Source: UMGS1649 sp045652705 (GTDB taxonomy: Bacteria > Bacillota > Clostridia > TANB77 > CAG-465). From it: a DNA stretch of 59,070 nucleotides. The DNA lies in contig JAZRUV010000009.1 in the NCBI GenBank assembly GCA_045652705.1, forward strand, positions 1 through 59,070, given 5' to 3'. Below the pieces are notes generated by a model. It had not been told where the DNA came from, ran no database searches, and worked only from the letters and a program-made list of their open reading frames with translations. This document shows, piece after piece, positions 34,268 through 41,865 of the stretch; within the stretch, counting starts at the first letter, position 1; each line of letters starts with the position of its first letter. The position numbers and the translations under genes were made by a program.

Positions 34268-34732
34268 TTAACTGCCGAAGTACATCCACCATCTTGATTT
34301 AGCCAAGTTGATTTTCTCAACTCTAAGGCTCACAATAGTTTCATGGTTTTCCAAATATGTTGCAATTTGTTGCTGTACAACGCTATCTGAATTGAGTTCG
34401 GGGATAAGAGCAACAAAGTTTGCGGCGTTTTCGGGAGTAAGAGCAGTAAGAGTTTCTTGTTCGTGAGCAAGATATGTGGTTACTGTAAGATTTATCTTTT
34501 CTTCGATAACACGGTTTTCTTGTTCATAGAGAGTAATTTTTTCGTCTATAGTGTGTGAAGTAGCAAGCACTGCGCCTACACAAATCATAGCAATAATTGC
34601 TATAGCAAAGACGATTGCTCCACATCCGGCAATTATGGTACCGGCTTCTTCGTGACGATAGTCACTCTTGAAGTACATGATAAGACCTGCGATGATGACG
34701 ATAAGAGAGATGACTGAGAGTAGAATTAACAT
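34268..34732 (-). CDS. Small membrane protein of unknown function
   Basis: A 154-residue protein with two N-terminal membrane segments (about 1-20 and 32-58) and a helical, mostly charged C-terminal part (about 60-145) ending in an aromatic KSRWWMYFGS. Such an RWWxYF-type end is seen in small prophage-like and hypothetical membrane proteins, but I assign no function. Its base composition is less AT-rich than its neighbours. GGAGG precedes the ATG. It lies 24 bases downstream of the lipoprotein gene at 34757, so the two form a minus-strand pair. Confidence 0.6.
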   Translation of the reverse strand: MLILLSVISLIVIIAGLIMYFKSDYRHEEAGTIIAGCGAIVFAIAIIAMICVGAVLATSHTIDEKITLYEQENRVIEEKINLTVTTYLAHEQETLTALTPENAANFVALIPELNSDSVVQQQIATYLENHETIVSLRVEKINLAKSRWWMYFGS

Positions 34733-34756
34733 ATAAACTCCTCCTAAATTTTGTTG

Positions 34757-35083
34757 TTAGTTTATTGTGTTTGAAACTTGGTCTGTGATTTCTATAATTT
34801 CGCCATCTACGTATCTGCAGAAATTGCCGTTTTCGCTGATATATGGTGCAAAATATGTGTAACCATATCCTTTATAGCCCAAACCTTCCTTTGTAGAAAA
34901 CATATAGTACACTACGCCGGTATCCACGCTGTATGACAAGTAATTTTTGTCATCTATGCTAACAAAGTCTGATGCTTCGTTTGCTGCGTTATCAGCCGAG
35001 TTGCTATATGTGCCACCACAACCGGTTAGGCAGCATACACCAAGCAGTGCTACCAAAAGAAGAATAAGAATCCGTTTTTTCAC
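34757..35083 (-). CDS. Putative lipoprotein
   Basis: A 108-residue protein with a lipoprotein signal: basic KKR, hydrophobic core and lipobox LTGC (about Cys22), then a small soluble domain rich in Tyr, Ser and Asp. The start is GTG 35083, seven bases after GGAGGT; the TTG at 35098 that opens the frame lies in that site. The mature domain is too short to classify. It is co-directional with the membrane protein at 34268. Confidence 0.6.
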   Translation of the reverse strand: MKKRILILLLVALLGVCCLTGCGGTYSNSADNAANEASDFVSIDDKNYLSYSVDTGVVYYMFSTKEGLGYKGYGYTYFAPYISENGNFCRYVDGEIIEITDQVSNTIN

Positions 35084-35254
35084 TATATATACCTCCAAAA
35101 TTTATTTGCGTATTTACGCTCGTACATAATATATACACATTAATATTATACAATATGTTAACATAAAAAGCAAGAAGATTGGAAATATATATAAATTCAC
35201 TTGAAAAAGAAGTTAGAATATAGTAGTATATATTTAAATTTAGGAGGTTAATTT

Positions 35255-36205
35255 ATGGGACTTACAACGTCAAAAGAAATGTTTAAAAAGGCATATGAAG
35301 GCGGTTATGCAATAGGTGCTTTTAACGTAAATAATATGGAAATAATACAAGGAATTATGGAGGCAGCAACTGAAACAAACTCTCCAGTTATATTACAAGT
35401 ATCTAGTGGTGCAAGAAAGTATGCTAATCCAATATATTTAAGAAAACTTGTTGAAGCAGGTATAGAAGATGCTAAAGCAAAAGGGAAAGATATAGACGTA
35501 GTACTTCATCTAGACCACGGCGATACATTTGAACTATGCAAAGACTGTATAGATTCAGGCTTTACTTCTGTTATGATAGATGGTTCAAAATATTCGTTTG
35601 AAGAAAATGTAGAGCTAACTCGTAAAGTCGTAGAATATGCGCATCCAAGAGGTGTAGTTGTAGAAGCAGAACTTGGGAAACTTGCTGGAATTGAAGACGA
35701 TGTAAATGTTGCAGATAGTGATGCTATGTATACATCACCAGATGAAGCAGTAAAATTTGTAGAACTTACAGGCTGTGATTCTTTAGCAATAGCTATAGGA
35801 ACAAGTCACGGAGCATACAAATTTAAAGGAGAACCTAAGCTTAGAATAGATATACTAAAAGAAATAACTGAAAGATTACCAGGATTTCCATTAGTACTTC
35901 ACGGTGCATCATCTGTACCACAAGAATTTGTAGAGATGTGTAATAAATATGGTGGAAATATTCCAGGAGCTAAAGGTGTTCCAGAAGAACTTTTAAGAGA
36001 AGCGGCAAAATATGGAGTATGTAAAATAAACATAGATTCAGATATACGTTTAGCAATGACAGCAAACATTAGAGAATGTTTTGAACAAATGCCAGATGTA
36101 TTTGATCCAAGAACCTACCTTGGAAAAGGACGCTTAGCAGTAAAAGAAATGGTAAAACACAAAATAGTAAATGTGTTAGGTTCTGAAAACAAAATGGAAG
36201 AATAA
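35255..36205 (+). CDS. fba: Fructose-bisphosphate aldolase, class II
   Basis: A 316-residue class II aldolase. The metal site is visible in VVLHLDHGDT (about residues 84-93; HLDHG), then EAELGKLAG (about 143-151), AIGTSHGAYK (about 190-199) and LHGASSVP. It splits fructose-1,6-bisphosphate into DHAP and glyceraldehyde-3-phosphate, using zinc, in glycolysis and gluconeogenesis. GGAGGT precedes the ATG. A TTGAAA-N17-TAGTAT promoter is likely at 35201-35229. The gene stands alone between a minus-strand lipoprotein gene and the hairpin at 36232. Confidence 0.95.
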   Translation: MGLTTSKEMFKKAYEGGYAIGAFNVNNMEIIQGIMEAATETNSPVILQVSSGARKYANPIYLRKLVEAGIEDAKAKGKDIDVVLHLDHGDTFELCKDCIDSGFTSVMIDGSKYSFEENVELTRKVVEYAHPRGVVVEAELGKLAGIEDDVNVADSDAMYTSPDEAVKFVELTGCDSLAIAIGTSHGAYKFKGEPKLRIDILKEITERLPGFPLVLHGASSVPQEFVEMCNKYGGNIPGAKGVPEELLREAAKYGVCKINIDSDIRLAMTANIRECFEQMPDVFDPRTYLGKGRLAVKEMVKHKIVNVLGSENKMEE

Positions 36206-36231
36206 ACAAGAATAAATATAGATAAATGTGT

Positions 36232-36256
36232 AACCCGGGTTTAAAAGCCCGGGTTA
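36232..36256 (+). terminator. Hairpin after fba
   Basis: AACCCGGG (36232-36239) pairs with CCCGGGTT (36248-36255), very GC-rich for this genome; no clear T-run follows, so it may work with Rho. Confidence 0.55.
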
Positions 36257-36287
36257 AGTATTGGTTAAAGGGTATTATATGTTTAAA

Positions 36288-36437
36288 TTAGCAGCATCCG
36301 CAGCAGCATACTAATATGATTATTATAAGGATTATCCAAATGCAGCAGCAGTTTCCGCCGCCGAAACCTCCGCCGAAGTTACCTCCGCAGTTTCCACCAC
36401 AGTTTCCACAACCGCATCCACATCTTTCATCTATCAT
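36288..36437 (-). CDS. Tiny Gly/Cys-rich membrane protein
   Basis: A 49-residue ORF. The N-terminal half is nearly all Gly, Cys and Asn (CGCGCGNCGGNCGG...), followed by a short hydrophobic stretch IWIILIIIILV and a Cys-rich end (CCCGCC). There are about 13 Cys in 49 residues. AAAAGGAGG lies a few bases before the ATG, a strong site for such a short frame. Similar Gly/Cys-rich tiny proteins occur among spore-coat and surface-associated proteins, but no assignment is made. Probably exported or membrane-inserted; it may bind metal. It follows a second tiny ORF (36457). Confidence 0.55.
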   Translation of the reverse strand: MIDERCGCGCGNCGGNCGGNFGGGFGGGNCCCIWIILIIIILVCCCGCC

Positions 36438-36456
36438 TTTAAATTCCTCCTTTTAA

Positions 36457-36624
36457 TTAATTAAAGAAGCCATTTAGCAAATTGTTTGTGTTATTTACGC
36501 TGTCAGTTAGTTTAAAATAATTTGCTTGGCTAATGGGTCTTGATGAACTATCAGTAAAGAAGATAAGTATAAGTAATATAAGCCAAATAAATGAATTGCT
36601 ATTAGTATTATTAGTACCCCACAT
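36457..36624 (-). CDS. Tiny single-pass membrane protein (YjcZ-like pattern)
   Basis: A 55-residue protein. N-terminal Asn/Ser-rich segment (NNTNSNS), a membrane segment FIWLILLILIFF and a polar C-terminus. The start is ATG 36624, five bases after AAAGGAG; the frame opens at 36639. The Asn-rich head plus FxxLIILxxIF segment resembles the YjcZ/sporulation small proteins, an analogy only. It lies just upstream of the Gly/Cys-rich ORF, and the pair is probably one transcript. Confidence 0.5.
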   Translation of the reverse strand: MWGTNNTNSNSFIWLILLILIFFTDSSSRPISQANYFKLTDSVNNTNNLLNGFFN

Positions 36625-36749
36625 GCGAACTCCTTTCATATATACTCAAATATATTTGATTATATATATTACATATTATGAAGATGTTAAAAATTTGTTA
36701 CAATATGAAGCTTAGTAAATAAGGAAATTTAAAATAACAAAAACACACC

Positions 36750-36778
36750 TTGAAATTTACGTAAACTTATAGTATAAT
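36750..36778 (+). promoter_or_regulatory. Promoter of the three-gene small membrane protein operon
   Basis: TTGAAA (36750-36755), 17 bases, TATAAT (36773-36778). Confidence 0.6.
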
Positions 36779-36827
36779 GAGTGAAACAAAATATTTAACC
36801 TAATAATAATTTAAAGGGGGAATTAAA

Positions 36828-37139
36828 ATGTTGATTGTTTTAGATGTTTTGTTGTTCATTTCGCTTGTCGTCATACTAGTTATGCTTTTGTTGCAAAACA
36901 GTTCTACTACAAAACGTGCTTGGAAAGTGCAAGCATATGCTACTATCTGTGCCTTAGTATTAGAGCTAATTGCCTTTATCCTTCGTTTAATTTTACTAAA
37001 TTCATGGCTTATTCTACTAGTTTTGTTAATTATTCATACGCCTGTGGGTATAGCGACTATTATTGAGGCCAAGGATAATGGTGCGTTCGAAAGAAACAAA
37101 AAAGGAAGCCAGAACAGAAATGTTGACGTTGTAGTATAA
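36828..37139 (+). CDS. Small membrane protein A of three
   Basis: A 103-residue protein with three hydrophobic segments and a polar tail ending NRNVDVVV. No domain is recognised. AAAGGGGG precedes the ATG. It is the first of three small membrane protein genes (36828, 37146 and 37474) in tight succession with a shared terminator at 37759. The tail resembles the tails of the proteins at 57909 and 58397. Base composition is less AT-rich than housekeeping neighbours. Confidence 0.6.
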   Translation: MLIVLDVLLFISLVVILVMLLLQNSSTTKRAWKVQAYATICALVLELIAFILRLILLNSWLILLVLLIIHTPVGIATIIEAKDNGAFERNKKGSQNRNVDVVV

Positions 37140-37145
37140 TGGGGG

Positions 37146-37454
37146 ATGAACATGACGGACTTAATTATACTTATCCTAGCAATATTGCTTTTGCCATTAA
37201 TTATTTTTAGAACAGAGAAAAACGGATTGCTATTTTGTAGGCTAACTTTGACAGTAATCTTTTTAATAATCGCTTTAGAGATAATTGCTATTATTATTAA
37301 AATTAATACAGGTGAATTTCTCTTTTTTAACTGTTTAATGATACCAGTTCAAGCGATTAATATATTTTCGGTTTCTGTTAGCTATAACATCTATAAACAA
37401 AAAAGTGCAAATAAAGACAAAAAGGAACGCAAATTAGAAGACACGGTGGTGTAA
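37146..37454 (+). CDS. Small membrane protein B of three
   Basis: A 102-residue protein with three to four hydrophobic segments and a Lys/Glu-rich tail ending LEDTVV. It starts six bases after gene A ends. No family is recognised. The arrangement with A and C suggests a membrane complex; this is inference. Confidence 0.6.
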   Translation: MNMTDLIILILAILLLPLIIFRTEKNGLLFCRLTLTVIFLIIALEIIAIIIKINTGEFLFFNCLMIPVQAINIFSVSVSYNIYKQKSANKDKKERKLEDTVV

Positions 37455-37473
37455 ATGACGTAGGGGTGATACT

Positions 37474-37770
37474 ATGTTGTTGGTTGTTTTAGGTTACGGA
37501 CTAGTTTTTCTGTCTGTATATTTACAACTATATTACTGGTTTGGATGGACAAAAATGCAAAACAAAAATAAGGTTAAGGCAATATGTAAAGTAATAATAT
37601 TTAGAACACTAGGTGGTATTCTTTGCGCTATTGCAATGTTTGTAGTCTTCAGTAGAACGTTATTATTGTTTGCTACGTGTACGTTTGCTTTTGTACTTTT
37701 GTTGTATGATGTATGGAGATTGAAAATACAGATTGACGAAACTACTAAATACATTGAGAGAGTGGATTAA
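37474..37770 (+). CDS. Small membrane protein C of three
   Basis: A 98-residue protein with three hydrophobic segments (about 1-20, 40-60, 62-82) and a short charged tail. It starts 19 bases after gene B, behind TAGGGGTG. No family is recognised. The stop codon lies in the loop of the terminator hairpin. Confidence 0.6.
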   Translation: MLLVVLGYGLVFLSVYLQLYYWFGWTKMQNKNKVKAICKVIIFRTLGGILCAIAMFVVFSRTLLLFATCTFAFVLLLYDVWRLKIQIDETTKYIERVD

Positions 37771-37790
37771 AATCCACTCTTTCAATTTTT
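37759..37790 (+). terminator. Rho-independent terminator of the small membrane protein operon
   Basis: AGAGTGGATT (37759-37768) pairs with AATCCACTCT (37771-37780), followed by TTCAATTTTT. Confidence 0.75.
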
Positions 37791-37804
37791 ATATATACGT
37801 AGCC

Positions 37805-37833
37805 TTGCAATTTATGTGCTATGTTGATATAAT
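37805..37833 (+). promoter_or_regulatory. Promoter of ruvB
   Basis: TTGCAA (37805-37810), 17 bases, TATAAT (37828-37833), 22 bases before the ATG. Confidence 0.65.
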
Positions 37834-37855
37834 CTCATAGAAAGAAGAGGTAAAT

Positions 37856-38860
37856 ATGACGGAAGATAGAGTAATAATGCCAGAATATGATATGGAAGAG
37901 GATTCAAAAATTGAGGTATCATTAAGACCACATAATTTTGAAGAATATATTGGCCAAACAAAAGTAAAGGAAAATATGAAAATATATATTAAAGCGGCTT
38001 TGAAACGCAAAGAAGCTTTAGATCATGTTTTGTTATATGGGCCGCCAGGGCTTGGAAAGACTACACTTGCAAATATAATAGCAGCAGAATTAGGAGTAAA
38101 TATAAAAATAACATCAGGGCCTGCAATTGAAAAGCCTGGGGATTTGGCAGCCATTCTTACAAATCTTGAGGAAAATGATTTACTCTTCATAGATGAAATA
38201 CATAGACTTAAAAAGAGTGTTGAAGAGGTGCTTTATCCGGCACTTGAGGACTGTAATTTAGATATTATGATAGGAAAAGGTCCATCTGCTAGAAGTATTA
38301 GAATTGATCTTCCGAAATTTACTTTAGTTGGAGCTACAACTAAAGCTGGTTCGTTATCTGGACCTTTAAGAGATAGATTTGGTATTATACATAGATTAAA
38401 TCTATACTCTGTAGAAGAACTTGCAACGATTGTTACAAGAAGTGCAAACATATTAGAAATCCCAATATCTAAAGAAGCGGCGGAAGAAATAGGTTCTAGA
38501 AGTAGAGGAACTCCTAGAATAGCAAATAGACTATTAAAGAGAGTAAGAGATTTTGCAGAAGTTCAAGATATGTCAAAGATAGATTATACTATTACTAAAA
38601 AGACATTGGACACGCTTGAAATTGATGAATACGGACTTGATGAGATAGATAGAAAATTGCTTGATACCATGATAACTAAATTTAGTGGTAAAGCTGTAGG
38701 ACTTGAAGCTTTAGCAGCAGCCGTAGGAGAGGATAAAGATACAATAGAAGATGTGTATGAACCTTATCTTATGCAAATTGGATTTATAAACAGAACGCCA
38801 AGAGGAAGAATGCTTACACGATTAGCTTACGAGCATATGGGGGTGGCCTATGAAGGATAA
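37856..38860 (+). CDS. ruvB: Holliday junction branch migration helicase RuvB
   Basis: A 334-residue RuvB of the usual length. LYGPPGLGKTTLA is Walker A (about 61-73), LLFIDEIHR is Walker B (about 107-115), VGATTKAGSLSGPLRDRFG is the sensor 1/arginine-finger region and the C-terminus is a winged helix (about 260-334). RuvB drives branch migration with RuvA in recombinational repair. ruvA is not next to it, unlike in many genomes. The gene overlaps queH by 11 bases. Confidence 0.97.
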   Translation: MTEDRVIMPEYDMEEDSKIEVSLRPHNFEEYIGQTKVKENMKIYIKAALKRKEALDHVLLYGPPGLGKTTLANIIAAELGVNIKITSGPAIEKPGDLAAILTNLEENDLLFIDEIHRLKKSVEEVLYPALEDCNLDIMIGKGPSARSIRIDLPKFTLVGATTKAGSLSGPLRDRFGIIHRLNLYSVEELATIVTRSANILEIPISKEAAEEIGSRSRGTPRIANRLLKRVRDFAEVQDMSKIDYTITKKTLDTLEIDEYGLDEIDRKLLDTMITKFSGKAVGLEALAAAVGEDKDTIEDVYEPYLMQIGFINRTPRGRMLTRLAYEHMGVAYEG

Positions 38861-39428
38861 ATTATTAGTACACGCTTGTTGTGGCCCTTGTTTAGTTGCT
38901 GTGTATGAAGATATAGAGAAGAACTATAGTGAATATAACATAGATAGCATAGATAATATGGATGTTATATGGTACAACATAAACATCCATCCAAAACATG
39001 AATATGAACAAAGAAAAGAAACATTAAAACAATTTTTAGATATTAAAAATAAACAAGGAATATTTTTAGATGAATATAACTTAATGGATTGGACAAAAAA
39101 TGCAATAAATTTTAAAGAAAACGGATATAGATTAAGATGTGAGTATTGTTATACTTCGCGACTTGAAAAGGTGTTTGAATATGCTGAGACTAACGGCTAT
39201 ACAGCAGTTACAACCACGCTTTTAATTAGCCCATATCAAAAACATGATATTATTTGTGAGGTTTGTGAAAAATTAGCAGATAAGTATGGTGTTAAATTTA
39301 TGTATAAAGATTTCAGACCAATGTTTTGGGATGGACAGCATAGAGCGAAAGAAATGGAGCTGTACAGGCAAAAATATTGTGGATGTATCTTTTCTATAGA
39401 CGAAGGAGGAAGGAAAAGTGAAAAGTAA
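38850..39428 (+). CDS. queH: Epoxyqueuosine reductase QueH
   Basis: A 192-residue QueH (former DUF208). The Cys motifs are HACCGPC (about 8-14) and RCEYCYTSRLEK (about 95-106) plus a late KYCGCIF (about 178-184), binding an iron-sulfur cluster and metal. QueH reduces epoxyqueuosine to queuosine in tRNA, replacing QueG. The start is ATG 38850 inside the end of ruvB, and the gene overlaps the next one by 11 bases, so ruvB-queH-39418 is one transcript. Other queuosine genes are not in the window. Confidence 0.92.
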   Translation: MKDKLLVHACCGPCLVAVYEDIEKNYSEYNIDSIDNMDVIWYNINIHPKHEYEQRKETLKQFLDIKNKQGIFLDEYNLMDWTKNAINFKENGYRLRCEYCYTSRLEKVFEYAETNGYTAVTTTLLISPYQKHDIICEVCEKLADKYGVKFMYKDFRPMFWDGQHRAKEMELYRQKYCGCIFSIDEGGRKSEK

Positions 39429-40269
39429 TAAAAGAAAAATAGTGTTACCACTTTTAATTATATTTTTTGTACTTGTTATACTGTCTTGTATATTATTTTT
39501 ATGGTACACATTAAGTGGTAACTATATTACTATTGAAAATATAGATAATTCAGCAAATAATGCTTCTACATCTGAAGCGGCAAACTCAAATGTAATCATT
39601 GTAAATGGTATTATACTTGGTGGTGCCAATGGAAATAAGTGGGTATCTTCTGAAAAGTTTTATGACGCAAACAGCAATAGAGCGGAACTAGAAGTAGATC
39701 TGTTTAGTGAAAATGCGAAATATGGGACATTTAAAACAGCTAGCATTAAAAAGTACAATAAATCAGTAATATATACAGCTATTGCTAAATCGGGAATACC
39801 CGGAGACTATTTAGCTATTACATCGCAAGAAACAGCAAAAGTGTTACCTGGTATGACGAATTTAGTGTCTACTGAAGAGGATGAAAAGTATGTTAAAGAG
39901 GCTATTGGGTCATATAAATTAATAAATAGTTCTGTAAAAATAACAGAAGTATATGGTACTAATATAAATAACATAGCAGATAAGATTATATGCGCAACAT
40001 GTGAAAAGGCAAATCTATTAGGGGCGTATAGTGCAGTGGTATATGTAACATCCGGGAAAGCACATTTAGTAAAATACGCATATGTAAGAGACACGAAAGA
40101 TTCAGATAGATGGCCAGTATATTCTTTAAAATTTGTTATGGATTTAAATGAAAATGCAAAACCAGAAATAATTTTGCAAGAAACAACAGGAAAGAATACT
40201 ACATATAGTGTGTTAGAATTAAGAGACAACAAATTTTATCAAGTCCTGAGCTCAACTATCGAGTTGTAA
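39418..40269 (+). CDS. Membrane-anchored extracytoplasmic protein of unknown function
   Basis: A 283-residue protein: N-terminal Lys-rich tail, one membrane segment (about 8-30), then an extracytoplasmic domain of beta-strand character, starting with an Asn/Ser-rich linker (NIDNSANNASTSEAANSN). No catalytic motif or known domain is recognised. The start is GTG 39418 behind GGAGGAAGG, overlapping queH by 11 bases. The region downstream to 40555 has no gene but a hairpin at 40380. Confidence 0.6.
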   Translation: MKSNKRKIVLPLLIIFFVLVILSCILFLWYTLSGNYITIENIDNSANNASTSEAANSNVIIVNGIILGGANGNKWVSSEKFYDANSNRAELEVDLFSENAKYGTFKTASIKKYNKSVIYTAIAKSGIPGDYLAITSQETAKVLPGMTNLVSTEEDEKYVKEAIGSYKLINSSVKITEVYGTNINNIADKIICATCEKANLLGAYSAVVYVTSGKAHLVKYAYVRDTKDSDRWPVYSLKFVMDLNENAKPEIILQETTGKNTTYSVLELRDNKFYQVLSSTIEL

Positions 40270-40379
40270 AATTGTCGATTTATGCGACGGTTATTTTGCT
40301 AGAGCGAGTGGGGATTCGCACATCTTGGTTATAAAATGTAGCAATTTGCTTGAAACCCAAAATATACGGTTATATAATA

Positions 40380-40410
40380 AGGCTACACACGTAATGTGTG
40401 TAGCCTTAGC
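40380..40410 (+). terminator. Hairpin after the ruvB-queH operon
   Basis: AGGCTACACAC (40380-40390) pairs with GTGTGTAGCCT (40396-40406), loop GTAAT; weak T-run. The 110 bases before it (40270-40380) hold small hairpins, such as GTCG/CGAC and GCGA/TCGC near 40275-40320, but no ORF. Confidence 0.55.
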
Positions 40411-40555
40411 TAGCTAAATTAATTTAATCTATTATAATTAAATTCAAATATATTTAATCAATAATTTTAATCAATTAAAATTTATAAAATTCCTAGGAAA
40501 ATACACATAAAGTGTTGAAGCGCTTCCAATTATATGTTAAAATGGAGGTATAAGA

Positions 40556-41575
40556 TTGGAAATAAACACAAACGGATTGTCACCTAAAAACGATTATTTA
40601 TTTAAAAAACTTTTTACTACTAAAGGAAATGAGGATATTTTATGTGATTTTATTTCTGCCATAATAGGAAGAGAAGTAATATCTGCTACTGTTCAAATGG
40701 AAAAAATGTTGGTGCAAGAAAAGCAAGATAACAAATATGGAATGTTAGATATAGAAGTAACTTTAAAAGATGGTAGTAAAATAGATGTTGAAATGCAAAG
40801 ATGGGATGAAGTAAATCATATAAAAAGGACTGTTTTCTACGCGGGTAAGCTTTTATCTGAACAGTTACAAATAGGAGAAGCTTATGATGAACTCAAGCCA
40901 GTAGAAATAATTTACATTACGGATTTCAATTTCTTAAAAAGTGAACATTACAAAACTAGCACTGTTATAGTTGATGAATTGAACAGAAGAGATGTAGTAA
41001 TAAATGAGCTTAGATTTCATTATATAGAATTGCCTAAGTTTAGGAACTCTAATCCAAATATGAGAGAAAAGTTAAATCAATGGCTCGCGTTTATTGACGA
41101 TCAAAATAAGGAGTGGATGAACATGGCAAAAGATTTTAATAAAAGTATTTCAAAGGCTATGGACGAATTCGACAGATTGGTCGCAAAAGAGGCAGAAAAG
41201 TATACAGAAGCAGGAAAAGAACGTTTTTTAAGAGATATGGCAAGCATAAAGCATAATACATTTCATAAAGGCTTGAATGAAGGTATTCAAAAAGGGATGC
41301 AACAGGGGCTTGAACAAGGAATGCAACAGGGAATGCAACAGGGAATGCAACAAGGAATGCAACAAGGAATGCAACAGGGCATAGAAGAGGGAATACAGCA
41401 AGGCATTCAAAAAGGGATTGATAAAGGTATACATAAAGGAAGAGAAGAAGCCGAAAATAATTATATAGAAAATATGTTAAAGAATGGATTGGATATTTCT
41501 CTTATAAGCAAAATTACTGGAATGAATAATAAAAAAATACAGCAATTTAAAGAAAAAATAGAAAAAACTCTTTAA
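40556..41575 (+). CDS. Rpn/PDDEXK_2-family nuclease-like protein with Gly-x-x-x repeats
   Basis: A 339-residue protein of the Rpn/PD-(D/E)XK transposase-like nuclease family. The N-terminal domain (about 1-230) has NDYLFKKLF, then LDIEVTLKDGSKIDVEMQRW (D62, E64 and E75-Q77) as the nuclease core. A Gly-x-x-x tetrapeptide repeat (about 240-300; NEG, IQKG, MQQG, LEQG...) follows, then a short tail. The start is a TTG (40556) seven bases after GGAGG. Family members promote recA-independent recombination or act in phage defence; some carry internal starts. The repeat is encoded by 12-bp units. It is transcribed ahead of thrS but the T-box promoter lies between. Confidence 0.75.
   Translation: MEINTNGLSPKNDYLFKKLFTTKGNEDILCDFISAIIGREVISATVQMEKMLVQEKQDNKYGMLDIEVTLKDGSKIDVEMQRWDEVNHIKRTVFYAGKLLSEQLQIGEAYDELKPVEIIYITDFNFLKSEHYKTSTVIVDELNRRDVVINELRFHYIELPKFRNSNPNMREKLNQWLAFIDDQNKEWMNMAKDFNKSISKAMDEFDRLVAKEAEKYTEAGKERFLRDMASIKHNTFHKGLNEGIQKGMQQGLEQGMQQGMQQGMQQGMQQGMQQGIEEGIQQGIQKGIDKGIHKGREEAENNYIENMLKNGLDISLISKITGMNNKKIQQFKEKIEKTL
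41318..41377 (+). repeat. Five perfect-to-near 12-bp tandem repeats (GMQQ codons)
   Basis: GGAATGCAACAG or GGAATGCAACAA occurs five times without gaps, 41318-41377, in frame (codons 255-274). The units differ only at the last base. Flanking degenerate units extend the Gly-x-x-x pattern. A 12-bp unit keeps frame when copy number changes. Confidence 0.9.
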
Positions 41576-41599
41576 ATTTTTGCTGTAAAGTAGTATAAT
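41571..41599 (+). promoter_or_regulatory. Promoter of the thrS T-box transcript
   Basis: TTTAAA (41571-41576), 17 bases, TATAAT (41594-41599). The -35 overlaps the stop codon of the upstream gene. Confidence 0.55.
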
Positions 41600-41607
41600 A
41601 TGTTTGT

Positions 41608-41830
41608 AAGCGTTGAAGGGACGAGTAGATTTGTCGTACGCAACAGAGAGGAGCAGTCGTGGCTGAAAGCTGCTTTTGAAGGTTGACATTTTGAAGACTA
41701 CCCCGGAGCTTGTAGCGAAAGCTGCCGTTGATTTCGTAAAATCAGAAATTAAGTAAAATATAGGGTGGAACCGTGTAAATAGATATAATTTGCACCCCTG
41801 TAGGTAATGTGCCTATGGGGGTGCATTCGT
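41608..41830 (+). promoter_or_regulatory. T-box riboswitch (threonine) ahead of thrS
   Basis: A leader with the T-box hallmark AGGGTGGAACCGTG (41762-41775), preceded by a long stem I region (41610-41740) with the AG-bulge-like GGAG segments, and followed by a terminator hairpin, TGCACCCC.. (41791-41798) with ..GGGGTGCA (41818-41825). The specifier loop contains ACTACC, so ACC (Thr) near 41700 is the likely codon, fitting the downstream gene. Uncharged tRNA-Thr would stabilise the antiterminator and turn on thrS. The terminator's T-run is broken (ATTCGTATTTACTT). Confidence 0.9.
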
Positions 41831-41865
41831 ATTTACTTATTATCATAAACAAAGGAGGGATTTAC

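Noticed and set aside
41318..41377. CRISPR array
   Set aside because: Units of 12 bp directly adjacent, in a coding frame, without spacers; no cas genes in the window.
41228..41434. Antisense frame through the 12-bp repeat (Leu/His-rich)
   Set aside because: A by-product of the repeat on the other strand; no start signals.
40556..41575. Active transposon
   Set aside because: The PDDEXK_2 family is transposase-like by fold only; no terminal repeats or target duplication seen.
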